Below, one piece after another: positions 41,801 through 56,800 of a stretch of 64,000 bases of DNA. The number at the start of each line of letters is the position of its first letter. Positions within the stretch are counted from its first letter, which is position 1. A program made the translations under genes and the position numbers. Source of the DNA: Sipunculus nudus. Taxonomy: Eukaryota > Annelida > Sipuncula > Golfingiida > Sipunculidae. The notes below the pieces were generated by a model. It made no database searches. It had not been told where the DNA came from and was given only the letters and a program-made list of their open reading frames with translations. Location: positions 67,093,916 through 67,157,915 of the forward strand of contig CM049315.1 in the NCBI GenBank assembly GCA_026874595.1, read 5' to 3'.

Positions 41801-44800
41801 ACCATGATTCTTTGCATGGATATTGATCATGGAGTGTTTCATCAATTTCTGGAGATTGGTGGCGCCACCTATATTTTTTTTATTTTTTACGATTTTTTTT
41901 CTCTACTTTTGTGATCTTTAAACATTTGGTCATCTGTAAACAGGGCACAAATCATAATGACTGGACCTAGAATCTTCTGTCCTTACCTCCAGGGAAGCCC
42001 ATAAAAGGTCTACATGGAAACCCGAAATAAGGTCCCTGTTACCCATATTCTGTGAGCCATGGGGCTCTGAAGTACCCCCCAGAATAAAGATTTGGTCATA
42101 TATTAACAGGGCACAAATCATAATGACTGGACCTAGAATCTTCTGTCCTCACCTCCAGGGAAGCCCATAAAAGGTCTACATGGAAACCCTAAATAAGGTC
42201 CCTGTTACCCATATCCTTCATGCTCTGGGGCTCCGAAGTACTCCCCAGAATAAAGACTTGGTCATCTGTTAACAGAGCACAAATTATAATGACTTGACCT
42301 AGATTCTCCTTTCTTGATATGCTGGGAGGCCCCTGAAATGTCTCCTTGTGCACCTGAAATTACATCTCTGTTACCCATATCCTTCATCCTATGCGGCTTT
42401 GAAATACCCCCCAGAATAAACATTTGGATTTGTTAACAGGGCACAAATCATAATAACTGGACCTAGAATTTTATTTTTTGACATGCTGGGAGACCCCTGA
42501 AAAGTCATCTTGTAAACCTTGAAAATAGGTGTCTGTTACCCATATCCTTCATGCTACAGAGCTCCATAGTACCCCAATGAATATTGGATGATTTTATACA
42601 AAAGGTCAAGTTTGGAAAAAGTATTTCATTCAAATTTGACATTCAGATGATAAAATTACTTTTGTCAATGTCTTCCTGGTCAGCTGAGCGTCATGACCCC
42701 TGGGTCACTTGTTTGTGTCTGTTTCCACACATAAACCCACATATCTTGGGAACCGTTTGACCAATCAGGCTAAAAATTTTGCACAAATGTAGCCCTTTGA
42801 TAGCTTTAAAACATACACTAAAAATGGTGGCGCCACCTGCAACCATTTATGCACTTATCCACCTGAAATCCAAGCTCATATCTCGGGAACCGTTTGACCG
42901 ATAAGGCCAAAATTTTGCATGTGTATAGATCTCACATAGCTCTTCATCATAGGCAAAACTGGTGGTGCCACCTGCAACCATTTATGCACAGCATCCATCT
43001 GTTGAATTGCCTTGGGATAAAATCACTCATATCTCAGCAGTGGTTTGACTTTTCCACCTGAAATTTTGCAGGTATTTTACATCCTGGACAGCTTTCTCGA
43101 TTTAATGACAGGTGGCACCACCTACACTCACATTTACTCTGCAGACATCCAAGCTCATATCTCGGGAACCGTTTGACCGATTAGGCCAAAATTTTGCATG
43201 TGTATAGATCTCACATAGCTCTTCATCATAGGCAAAACTGGTGGTGCCACCTGCAACCATTTATGCACAGCGTCCATCTGTTCATCTGCCTTGGGATAAA
43301 ATCACTTATATCTCAGCAGTGGTTTGACTTATCCACCTGAAATTTTGCAGGTTTATACATCCTGGACAGCTTTCTCAATTTTATGACAGGTGGCGCCACC
43401 TACATTCACATTTACTCTGCAGACATCCAAGCTCATATCTCTGGAACAGTTTGACTGATTGGGCAAAAATTTTGCTTGTGTATAGATCTCACATAGCTCT
43501 TCATCATAGGCAAAACTGGTGGTGCCACCTGCAACCACTTATGCACAGCATCCATCTGTTGAACTGCCTTGGGATAAAACCACTCATATCTCAGCAGTGG
43601 TTTGACTTTTCCACCTGAAATTTTGCAGGTATTTTACATCCTGGACAGCTTTCTCGATTTAATGACAGGTGGCACCACCTACACTCACATTTACTCTGCA
43701 GACATCCAAGCTCATATCTCGGGAACCGTTTGACCGATTAGGCCAAAATTTTGCATGTGTATAGATCTCACATAGCTCTTCATCATAGGCAAAACTGGTG
43801 GTGCCACCTGCAACCATTTATGCACAGCGTCCATCTGTTCATCTGCCTTGGGATAAAATCACTTATATCTCAGCAGTGGTTTGACTTATCCACCTGAAAT
43901 TTTGCAGGTTTATACATCCTGGACAGCTTTCTCAATTTTATGACAGGTGGCGCCACCTACATTCACATTTACTCTGCAGACATCCAAGCTCATATCTCTG
44001 GAACAGTTTGACTGATTGGGCAAAAATTTTGCTTGTGTATAGATCTCACATAGCTCTTCATCATAGGCAAAACTGGTGGTGCCACCTGCAACCACTTATG
44101 CACAGCATCCATCTGTTGAACTGCCTTGGGATAAAACCACTCATATCTCAGCAGTGGTTTGACTTTTCCACCTGAAATTTTGCAGGTATTTTACATCCTT
44201 GACAGCTTTCTCAATTTTATGACAGGTGGCGCCACCTACATTCACATTTACTCTGCAGACATCCAAGCTCATATCTCGGGAACCGTTTGACCGATAAGGC
44301 CAAAATTTTGCATGTGTATAGATCTCACATAGCTCTTCATCATAGGCAAAACTGGTGGTGCCACCTGCAACCATTTATGCACAGCATCCATCTGTTGAAC
44401 TGCCTTGGGATAAAATCACTCATATCTCAGCAGTGGTTTGACTTTTCCACCTGAAATTTTGCAGGTATTTTACATCCTTGACAGCTTTCTCGATTTTATG
44501 ACAGGTGGCGCCACCTACTTTCACATTTACTCTGCAGACATCCAAGCTCATATCTCGGGAACCGTTTGACCGATTAGGCCAAAATTTTGCATGTGTATAT
44601 ATCTCACAGAGCTCTTCATCATAGGCAAAACTGGTGGTGCCACCTGCAACCATTTATGCACAGCGTCCATCTGTTCATCTGCCTTGGGATAAAATCACTC
44701 ATATCTCCGCAGTGGTTTGACTTATCCACCTGAAATTTTGCAGGTTTATACATCCTGGACAGCTTTCTCAATTTTATGACAGGTGGCGCCACCTACTTTC

Positions 44801-47800
44801 ACATTTACTCTGCAGACATCCAAGCTCATATCTCGGGAACAGTTTGACCGATTGGGCAAAAATTTTGCTTGTGTATAGATCTCACATAGCTCTTCATCAC
44901 AGGCAAATCTGGTGGTGCCACCTGCAACCATTTATGCACAGCGTCCATCTGTTCATCTGCCTTGGGATAAAATCACTCATATCTCAGCAGTGGTTTGACT
45001 TATCCACCTGAAATTTTGCAGGTTTATACATCCTGGACAGCTTTCTCGATTTTATGATAGGTGGCGCCACCTACATTCATGTTTACTCTGTAGACATCCA
45101 AGCTCATATCTCGGGAACCGTTTGACCGATTGAGCCAAAATTTTGCTTGTGTATAGATCTCAGATAGCTCTTCATCATAGGCAAAACTGGTGGTGCCACC
45201 TGCAACCACTTATGCACAGCATCAATCTGTTGAACTGCCTTGGGATAAAACCACTCATATCTCAGTAGTGGTTTGACTTATCCACCTGAATTTTGCAGGT
45301 TTATACATCCTGGACAATTTTCTTGATTTTATGACAGGTGGCACCACCTACATTCACGTTTAAGCTGCAGACATCCATGCTAATATGCAACACATCACGC
45401 TCTATTCCCCTTGCCACTTAATCCATGCCTCACTTCACCCGTCCCACTCTGATTTCTGCGGATACACATAGTGGCTTGTTGACTACCCATATTCTGGTTT
45501 TAAAATGTCCTAGTCTGAAACTTGCAGGTCAGAAACATCCATTTTGCTGAAATCATAATGACTAAGGTAGATATGCAGGACTTAGGAGGATCAATATTAA
45601 ATTTTAAAAATAAACCTCCATTCATACTCCCAAACTTTGCACAGGTTCGCGTTAGGCCTGTAGGCCTTGTTTGGTAACTCAAGGAAGTCTAAAATCTTCC
45701 AGTGACATCTAAAGCCTTAGTTAGAGCATTTAATATAAACTTTTTAGATAATTTCATGATTTTACATTGTTTGTAGTGAAACATTTTAGACAAATCTGAC
45801 ATCAGATATGGCCACAGGGCTGCCATTTTTTGAGAAACTGGCAATTTAGGAGCCCTAATTGAGGACCTTAAGGGTCTCAAACTCTAGTTTATCTTGTTTA
45901 TAGAAAATATTGTCATTAAATTGGACCCAGCTTTGGTATAATTATTTAACACATCATACTTCAAATTGAGTCAGATGAGAATTGAGATATATATCTGATC
46001 AGTTATCATAAGTGATGTTTCCTCTTACACAGTTGTGGGAGCCTTAAATAGTTAATTTGTGTGCCTGTTTCAGACTCTGATAGAACAATACAACAAGTGA
46101 CTGATGAAAAAGAAGACATCCAAGGACAGCTGTAAGTTATAAGATATAAGTACACACAAAAGCAGCTCCCTGGTGATAATATTGGCCAAGGCTATTGGCA
46201 CTACCGACGTGCAGATAAGAAGTACAATCCACGTGACAGCCTCTCCTATGATAATATAAAACCTAACAATATGGCTGGTAAATACCACCTTAGCATACTA
46301 CCTGAAAGTTGTAGGTGTTGGGTGATTTATGTAAACTTATTACTTACAGTTAAGACACATTCAGTGTATAAAACTGGAAAAGACATGGCCGGGCCAAACA
46401 CACGAATGTTCCTTGGCCAGCTGTCATGGCAGGTTTGTTTACCAATCTGGTGGAATGTTTATTTCTGTTCATATTTAAGTATTAAACTTTGCCAAGTAGT
46501 ATTAACTTTCACTAGTTAGGCTAAAGAAGAGGCTTAAAAATAGACTCAAAAATAGGCTAAAAAAGTTGGCATTAAAAAATTCTTTTAAAAATAGTCTTAA
46601 ATATCCCTAAAATCCTGTGTAACTTCAAGGCCTTGAAAAAGCTTGAATTAAGCTCTTTTTTTCAAATTTCTTTGAAATGAACTATAATGGCAGACCAAGA
46701 GGAAGGAGAGATACTTTAACCCGTTAGCAAAGATCTTACCTACACATAAAATAGTGAGTAAAAATATTAAATTGTGGGGAAATGAATCACTAAAAGGATT
46801 TAGGTAAGAGGCAATGAAAAAAAACCCTCAAAATATGAATTAATGTTTGTTTGGGGTAAAAACTTGATATTGAAGTTTTACAAAAAAAGAAGCATGAAAA
46901 CATTGTTCAGACAGGTCTTGCATTCTCCTGTCCAAGTTTGATAAGTTTTCCACTTTACTGTAAATACAAATTGATGTCTTGCATAAATGTAAAAATTCAT
47001 AAATGTAAAAGTTGCATAATTGTAAAAGTTTTATAACCCAATCTCTGAAAAGGTAAGCACTGCAAAATATCGGGTCAAACTAGGTTCAGTCAAAAGTCCT
47101 GTCATGCTCATATATAGTTATCACCTGTTGAAAGCTGTTATGTCAACCCCAGGTATGTTTAAGTCTCTTCACAGATCAAGATTTTACCATAATTTCAATT
47201 TAAAATTTGAAACTTTTACCTTTTAAACTTATAACATTTAAATCATATATTATTATAGAGATTCCATCAGTCGAAACTTAGAAAACAAAAGACAGAAGCT
47301 CAGCGATCACACAGATCGTATACAACGCCTCAAGACATCTGTGAACGCACTGACGGGAGACAAACTACAGATAGAGGGGGATCTACAGCAACAGTCCACC
47401 CTGAAAGATCGAAAAAATGAACTACATGCTCAAGTTACAACATTTCAGAGGGAAATCATGGTATAGTAGTCTTTTGTAGAGAGTCCTCAGAGGTCAAATA
47501 AGCTTACTTATGATGGTCCATAGCCCAGAGCTTTCTGGCAGAATACTACAATGGTGAACATGTTCAGCTGTTTTGAAAATCAGAATCTGAAGGTAATTTA
47601 GTACTTTGGCCAAAAATACCTCCTTGAGAGTAGGGATGATATCTGGGTGATGTTTTAGATTTATTACAGTAGTTTTCTAATTCACCTTTATGAGACCACC
47701 CATGGGACTAGCCAAAAGTGGTCTTAATTCGCATGTGGACTTATTAGGCAGCTCAGTTAGAACCAGTGTGAATGGTTTCAGTTCACTTAAGAGTGGTCTA

Positions 47801-50800
47801 AATAGACAGGTGGCCTTAATAGACAAGTGGTCTTAAAGACAGGTTCCACTGTATTTGGTTTCATTTGGGATGAGGTCGGTCAGTGCATATCAAGTGGGCT
47901 GGAGAATACAGATTGCATCATTGGATTTGTCTCTCCATTTAGAACGATTTGTAAGCCAGTTTGTCTGAAGATGGGTTTGCTGGTGTAGGGGGTCATACAG
48001 AATATTTTGAAAACTGGTACCCCTGACAAGGATGCCCAAGTTATGCTGGTTTGCAAAACCTCTGGAGAAAATTTCTCAAAAAGATGATGATTGGACTAAC
48101 CATGAATTCTATGTGACCTTAATCTCATATTCATTCAGTAAATAATCCAAAGCAGTTGCGAGCAACCAATCAAGTTACCCTTGGCAATGTGAACAGTCAG
48201 CCCCCTGACATGCACAATTTGCAGAACACTTAGTGTGCACAGTAACCCTGTCTGTACATTTTTCTAGGATATTTTTTATACAAAGGAGATCATATAAAAA
48301 GTTGCAGGAGCTATTCTGCCGACTGCTGAGTGAATAATATCTTAACTTGCACTGAATCCGCTTGAGACAAATAATCTAAAATATGGCAAAACAATTTGCT
48401 ATATTGTGATATATTCATCACTGGAGAACAAAGATATAGAACAAAGATTCAAGCTGATAACATCGTCAATTCAACGTCTTATGTGACCGACCATTGTGAT
48501 ATCACTGTTGTCCTATAAGTCGCGAGCAGACATGAAAACCTTCTGTGTAGGAGCTTTTGGGGTTCATTAGCATAATTAGGTCAAAGAGGTGGAGCATAAG
48601 TGCTGTGGTGGTTAGGTCAGTTGTCTTTGAAAATTTACTGTTAGTTCTTTTGCCATTAAAAGGAAGCCAGAGAGCAGCTGAAGCCTCTACAAGCCCGCAT
48701 GCATAAACTTCGAGCAGAAAGAGAGAAAATATCAGAAGAAAAGGATGAGCGCTTTGAACAGGACAGAAAAAAGGTGAGTGTGAAATTAGTCCTGTTGTTA
48801 ATGATTCTCCCGAGATAGCAGTTCACTGGATGCAGAGGTTGTCCTTATATTGGAGTGTTGATATGTTTAAGTCAAAATTCATGTCACTGACATAAAGGTA
48901 TTGGTTTAAAATATATATGAAATGGCTTGGTACTACGAGAAATAACTGTTTAATTGACAAGAGTATGGAGAGTTTGAATACCACTTACCAGGTTGTAGCA
49001 GGAAGAATAATTTATTGATCAGTTACATTTCCTGAAACTTGCATCTTTTGACCTTTTATAAATCTTGCAGTCTTGATTCCAAATATGACATAGAGCACCT
49101 GCCTGTACTTTCAGGGATTATGGTTTTATCCATCATGCAATCATTATTTGTTTATGTTGGTTTTGATAGTGCAGTTGAGATCCCTTGAAACAAAAATTTA
49201 CATTTTGTCTTTATAGAGCAGTGAAGTCAAAGAGCTGGCTAAGAATATAAGCAGGATCCAGGAAGAGGTGGAAAGGTGAGTAAACCATTTGTCCTGTGAA
49301 ATTATTTATGCACAAACATTAGATAGACAGTAAAACCTGAAAAATAGTTTAATATATTTTTAAGTATAGGTCCATTGCCAGTTTGTGACTGCTTATTGAA
49401 TGGGAGTGAAGGTAACCTTATGATAATAATGATATGTCATTTGAAGCCTTCTAGATTTTAGGTTTTTCACAGTGCTACGAATAATCAAGCAGTCATAACC
49501 TGTTGTTAAGACATTAAACCAAATGTCTCAAGTCATATCAAGGTTTCACCAATTTGCCTTAAGGCTCTGGTACAATCAGACCATGGACCTAGTACTCTGT
49601 AGACCACAATAACCACCAGGCTGCTTCGTACCAAGCATAAAAAAATTTACAACTGTTTTTTTCCCTGTTAGAAAATAGTTTGTATACATTATTATCTTAT
49701 AAGGTATACGGCTTGAAGATCAAGTCTCTAGTTTAAGGCAATAATTCAAGTTTTTACTGCAAAGGTCTTGACTTGTCTTTGAATTACAGGTACATAAATG
49801 ATGGCAAGGATGAAGAAATTGTAGAAACTAAAACACGTATGAAACGAGCAAAAGTCAAACTACAGGAGGTACAAGACAGTTTGAAACAGGTCCAAGAAAG
49901 TATCGACAAAATCAAGGAGGATCTAGCCACACAACAGGTAAGCCCTAAAGCAATACTGTTTTCCCCATAGATAATCCGCACCCGTAGATAATCCGCACCC
50001 CTATTCAGAGCTACAATTTCTGGGGAAAAACCTGTATACCTGTGTATAATACGCAGCTAGATTCTGACAAAATCCTGAATGCTGCAAATTGTTTTTGTGG
50101 TGGTCATTGAATATCCGCTCTCTTCGTGGGTGTGACTTTGTCAGTCAACACAAGTCTCTAAGCAGAAGATCATATTACTTGAATTAGCAAATTGTCTATT
50201 CTCCTCCAATTGTTAAGTGTAAAAAGGGGGATTGTGCCTGGACCGCCATTAACCAGGTATTGCAACACTTGTATTAAGCGTCACCAATGCAAGGCCGTTC
50301 GTGTCCAAGAAAAGGGGTCGTACAAATGTGTTTTAATAAAATATCATCCCCATTCTAACAAAAAAAACAGCAATGATAATTCTTAGTTACAGAATGTATA
50401 CAAAAACACAGGTCTCCTTTGATGTTAATCAAAGGGAAGCTTTCCATCATGTCTGGTAACAAACTGTGACGAGCGTGTCATAAGGAGAACTACTCGCACG
50501 GCACCCTAGTTAGCCAATTAATGCTAATCATAGAACAAACAGTCTTCATTAACTCAACACTGGCTCAAGTTGTTTAAATAGTCATTAGTGTATCACGGAA
50601 CATTTCCCACGGACAAGGACTGACAGGTGCAGGTATATCAGGTAGAAACGATCCCCTTTTGTGATTTAACACCACATGTAAAAATATGCCGCAGCGCCAT
50701 CAGCCGACATACATTGACATCAAAGGAGGTCAGCCAAGCAATATACCATCATGCATATTTCACAACGGCGATCTTCTGTTGTAAGCCATACTTAAGATGT

Positions 50801-53800
50801 ATTTTAATTATCTGAAATGAAAAAAAGTGAATCAAATCAATAATTATGTTGTTTTAATGCAAAATTTGTACAAGTAAAGTAAGTATACACTTTGTTTACA
50901 TAAAATCCTTTATTATGGCTCATCATCGGCTCACCGTATGAAGTTCAACCTGACTGAAAAAAAGTTTGGAAATTATGTCTCCATGTATAATACGCACCAG
51001 GGTTTTTTATTTTGATTCTAAGATGAAAAAAATGCGGATTATCTATGGGGAAAACGGTATACAGCAACATTTGGTGTAGTACAGGAAGCAATACACAGAT
51101 ACAGATGGTGTAGTACATGAAGCAGTACACAGCTACAGATGGTGAAGTACAGGGAGCAATACACAGCTACATATAGTGTAGTACAGGAACCAATACACAG
51201 CTACAGATGGTGTAGTACAGGGAGCAATACACAGCTACAAATGGTATAGTACAGGGAGCAATACACAGCTACAGATGGTGTAGTACAGGGAACAATACAC
51301 AGCTACAGATAGTGTAGTACAGGGAACAATACAAAGCTACAGATGGTGTAGTACAGGAAGCAATACACAGTTACAGATGGTGTAGTACAGGAAGCAATAC
51401 ACAACTACAGATGGTGTAGTACAGGAAACAAAACAAAGCTACAGATGGTGTAGTACAGGAAGCAATACACAGTTACAGATGGTGTAGTACAGGGAGCAAT
51501 ACACAGCTACAGATGGTGTGTTACAGGAAGTAGTACACAGGTACAGATGGTGTAGTACAGGGAGCAATACACAGCTACAGATGGTGTGTTACAGGAAGCA
51601 GTACACAGCTACAGATGGTATAGTACAGGAAGCAATGCACAGCTACAGATGGTGTAGTACAGGGAGCAATACACAGCTACAGATGGTGTAGTACAGGGAG
51701 CAATACACAGCTACAGATGGTGTGTTACAGGAAGTAGTACACAGGTACAGATGGTGTAGTACAGGAAGCAGTACACAGCTACAGATGGTATAGTACAGGA
51801 AGCAATACACAGTTACAGATGGTGTAGTACAGGAAGCAATACACAGTTACAGATGGTGTAGTACAGGAAGCAATACACAGCTACAGATGGTGTAGTACAG
51901 GGAGCAATACACAGCTACAGATGGTGTGTTACAGGAAGCAGTACACAGCTACAGATGGTATAGTACAGGAAGCAATGCACAGCTACAGATGGTGTAGTAC
52001 AGGGAGCAATACACAGCTACAGATGGTGTAGTACAGGGAGCAATACACAGCTACAGATGGTGTGTTACAGGAAGTAGTACACAGGTACAGATGGTGTAGT
52101 ACAGGAAGCAATACACAGCTGCAGATGGTGTAGTACAGGGAGCAATACACAGCTACAGATGGTGTGTTACAGGAAGTAGTACCCAGGTACAGATGGTGTA
52201 GTACAGGAAGAAATACACAGCTACAGATGGTGTAGTACAGGAAGCAATACACAGCTACAGATGGTGTAGTACAGGGAGCAATACACAGCTACAGATGGTG
52301 TGTTACAGGAAGCAGTACACAGCTACAGATGGTATAGTACAGGAAGCAATACACAGCTACAGATGGTGTAGTACAGGGAGCAATACACAGCTACAGATGG
52401 TGTGTTACAGGAAGCAGTACACAGCTACAGATGGTGTGTTACAGGAAGCAGTACACAGCTACAGATGATGTAGTACAGGAAGCAATACACAGCTGTAGAT
52501 GGTGTAGTATAGGAAGCAATGCACAGCTTGAGATGGTGTAGTACAGGGAGCAGTACACAGCTACAGATGGTGTAGTACAGGGAACAATACACAGCTGCAG
52601 ATAGTGTAGTACAGGGAACAATACAAAGCTACAGATGGTGTAGTACAGGGAACAATACACAGCTGCAGAAAGTGTAGTACAGGGAGCAATACACAGCTAC
52701 AGATGGTGTAGTACAGGGAGCAATACACAGCTACAGATGGTGTAGTACAGGGAACAATACACAGCTGCAGATAGTGTAGTACAGGGAACAATACACAGCT
52801 ACAGATGGTGTGTTACAGGAAGCAATACACAGCTGTAGATGATGTAGTACAGGAAGCAATGCACAGCTACAGATGGTGTGTTACAGGAAGCAGTACACAG
52901 CTACAGATGGTGTGTTACAGGAAGCAGTACACAGCTACAGATGGTGTAGTACAGGGAGCAATACACAGCTACAGATGGTGTAGTACAGGAAGCAATACAC
53001 AGCTGCAGATAGTGTAGTACAGGGAGCAATACACAGCTACAGATGGTGTAGTACAGGAAGCAATACACAGCTGCAGATAGTGTAGTACAGGGAGCAATAC
53101 ACAGCTACAGATAGTGTAGTACAGGAAGCAATACACAGCTGGAGATGATGTAGTACAGGAAGCAATACACAGCTACAGATGGTGTGTTACAGGAAGCAGT
53201 ACACAGCTACAGATGGTGTGTTACAGGAAGCAGTACACAGCTACAGATGGTGTAGTACAGGGAGCAATACACAGCTACAGATGGTGTAGTACAGGAAGCA
53301 ATACACAGCTGCAGATAGTGTAGTACAGGGAGCAATACACAGCTACAGATGGTGTAGTACAGCAAGCAATACACAGCTGCAGATAGTGTAGTACAGGGAG
53401 CAATACACAGCTACAGATGGTGTAGTACAGGAAGCAATACACAGCTGCAGATAGTGTAGTACAGGAAGCAATACACAGCTGTAGATGATGTAGTACAGGG
53501 AGCAATACACAGCTACAGATGGTGTAGTACAGGAAGCAATACACAGCTGCAGATAGTGTAGTACAGGAAGCAATACACAGCTGTAGATGATGTAGTACAG
53601 GAAGCAATGCACAGCTACAGATGCCGTAGTACAGGGAGCAATACACAGCTACAGATGGTGTAGTACAGGGAGCAAAACACAGCTACAGATGGTGTGTTAC
53701 AGGAAGTAGTACACAGGTACAGATGGTGTAGTACAGGAAGCAATACACAGCTGCAGATGGTGTAGTACAGGGAGCAATACACAGCTACAGATGGTGTAGT

Positions 53801-56800
53801 ACAGGGAGCAATACACAGCTACAAATGGTATAGTACAGGGAGCATTACACAGCTACAGATGGTGTAGTACAGGGAACAATACACAGCTACAGATAGTGTA
53901 GTACAGGGAACAATACAAAGCTACAGATGGTGTAGTACAGGAAGCAATACACAGTTACAGATGGTGTAGTACAGGAAGCAATACACAACTACAGATGGTG
54001 TAGTACAGGAAACAATACAAAGCTACAGATGGTGTAGTACAGGAAGCAATACACAGTTACAGATGGTGTAGTACAGGGAGCAATACACAGCTACAGATGG
54101 TGTGTTACAGGAAGTAGTACACAGGTACAGATGATGTAGTACAGGAAGCAATACACAGCTACAGATGGTGTAGTACAGGAAGCAATACACAGCTGTAGAT
54201 GGTGTAGTATAGGAAATCCTGCATAGGTTTTCTTTCAAGACAACATCAGCCCTTCTCTTAGTGGTAGTTATTGCTTGTAAAATCATGTTTAATGTTTAGA
54301 AGAAAAAAATGATCGGTGGTTGATTATAAATCAGTTAATATACATACCTACATATAAATGTGAAATCCACTGTATAGAATTAAACCTAAAATATTGACCA
54401 AGTATATTGAGTCTAACTTTTCACCATGTTGAAAGGTCGAGGTAGTGGCTGTGTTCTTGACACTTGTTTGGCTTTACTAGGTTAGGTTTTTATGCTGTTT
54501 GCTAATTTGTGTCTTGCTTTTCTTGTATCTTTTACAGGATTAGAATATTTTTTTATTGATAATATGACATCCTTGCATGTGCATGCATAATTGTTTGTGA
54601 TCAATTATGCAAATATGCCAACAAATTAACAGTTATGAAAGAATATGACTATTCATCAATATAATCAATTGGCACACCACTACATTGTCCGTAAGGGCAC
54701 AAATTTAACAGGTATTGCTCGAAGCTGCTACCTTGATACCCATATAAATGTGTATAAGATCTCCTTTGAGATATAAAATTAGATGATGTTGACCTATTTC
54801 TGCTAGCTGTAGGGTTAAAAAACATTGTTTGTTCCTTTGCATTAAAGCACAACATTGAATTAAGTGACTCATTCCAGTATATATCCCTGTCCTCATTAAA
54901 CAAGCCCAACCAGTTCAATGAAACTGTGTGTGACAGTTGCAAAATATCCTCACTGGCCTAGAGTTTCTTTATATAATCACTTGTTGGCACAGACAGGTGG
55001 AATAGAAATTATAACTTGACTGCACTCAGCACTCAAGCTTGATATATCTCCATAACTGCTACTTAAATATATTATTTAAGTCTTCATAAAATACTCGCCT
55101 CACCCAGAGGTTATACACTTCCAGGGTAGGCACAGAGCAAAGAACTGGAATCAGATCAATGAGAGTGTGGTATTGCATTGTGTATCCAGCTCCAAATTTG
55201 AAACATGCAACTCCCACTCTTGTGGGTCCAATTCTTGGCCCTGTGGTAGAACTGGTTAGACAGATGAGAGTGTGTCGCATATTTAAAAATTTAGAGCTGG
55301 ATGCACAGTGCAATACCACGCTCACATTGGTTTGATCACAATTCTTTGCTCTGTGCACACCCTGGTGTTCTTACCCAGAAAGTCTTACTATACAAAGCAG
55401 GGTTTACAAGGAGAGGGATCTGGGACAACTGCAGTTTATAACCACTGCATGATAAGCATAACCTGAATTATCACATGGTATTTTGTCTGAAAATATTCCC
55501 TTTTTAACAGGTCAAAGAGAGAGATCTTCAGGATAATTTGACTTTGAGAACAAAAGAAGCAGAGATTGAGAAAAAGGATGAACAGATCGTGACAGAACAG
55601 GAGAAACTAGGTGGGCTGGACCCGTCACGACTGGAGAGGGATCGTATGAAGCTGAGAGACGAGCAGGATAAACTACAGAAAGAGGTATCATGGTCAGGTC
55701 ACATGATCATATATTTTTATCACATGACTTTACACTTCTGACTTTCCTGGAATGTTTTCAGGCCTGTGCTTTCTTTTAGCTTTTATCTGCTTTCTGCTTA
55801 TAACCAAGGGAGCTATGATGAATGCTGGGGACCCTTGTGATTAAGACCTGAGGCAGGGGTCTTTGAGTTGCGAATCAATCAAACAGAATGCAAATACACA
55901 GTGTCAGGATTGTTCAAATGGAATGCAAAAACACAGTGACAGGATAAAAGTCAATTTCCCTAACCATTACAGCCAACTGTCCCATTATTGTCCCTCGCTT
56001 CCATGGAATGGGGAACGTATGATTTGGGTTTGTCTGTCTGTCCCTCTGTCTGTCTAGCTGTCCCTCTGTCTGTCTGTCAGGTTCGTTTCTGTGAGATAAC
56101 TTTCTTAAATATTATCTGATTTCATTCAGATTTGGGTCAGTGATTGCTCTCATGCATACCTTTGGTTGGGATTGGTTTTGGAGTGTCTATCTGAAAAATA
56201 ATTCTCTCCAGCTAAAACACAAAATTATAAAATTTTGGTCAAATTTCTCAGTGTTTTAGTTTTTATGTCAGCCTGCAGATGTCTCCACATGTCATAGTGG
56301 ATTTTGGTACTTTAAAAACTCTCAAAGTTTTTATGTTTGCCTACAGATGTCTCTACATGTCATAGTTATCCACTTATCATAATTTTAGTTGCTTATCAAG
56401 CACTAGCTGATAGACCCGTAATACTGGGCTTGTTACCAGGGTTGGGGAGATTTATTAACTGAGATGAGCAATGTTGGCTCATTTTTTTATTCTAAAAGTT
56501 AACAGAAAATATAGGTTTTCAATGGGAAACTATCTCCATAAGATATGTATAAACATTATGGCACGACTGCAGAATAACTCACGCACTGCTCTGAAGGAAC
56601 TCTCTGAGGCACAACACTTCTGTGAACAGAAAAAGTTTCTATGTACAGCTGCTTGTATCTTAATTTTGCCACTTACTTTCAAATTACATGAATCCTGAAC
56701 GTCATACCGTCCATTCGTATAAACTCATAACCTGGTGGGGACAGTGTGTGAGTGATCCTGCAGTCGCTCCAATATTTTTAACATTTATTTTGTCGGGCTG

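Noticed and set aside
43353-45209. Six similar 61-77-codon minus-strand frames that look like a small gene family
   Set aside because: They track the 279-bp Helitron units exactly, have no conserved domain and are broken where units vary.
51058-54213. Regular about 34-bp repeats that might suggest a CRISPR array
   Set aside because: Units are directly adjacent with no unique spacers, and the host is an animal intron.
51983-54286. Long minus-strand frames rich in Tyr, Cys, Leu with a 34-residue period
   Set aside because: They come from the 34-bp minisatellite, whose unit lacks stops in several frames; open frames appear on both strands and in more than one phase.
54649-54942. 97-codon minus-strand frame with ordinary composition
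   Set aside because: Length is within chance for this DNA, overlapping shifted frames exist, and I recognise no similarity; it could be old transposon sequence but is unsupported.
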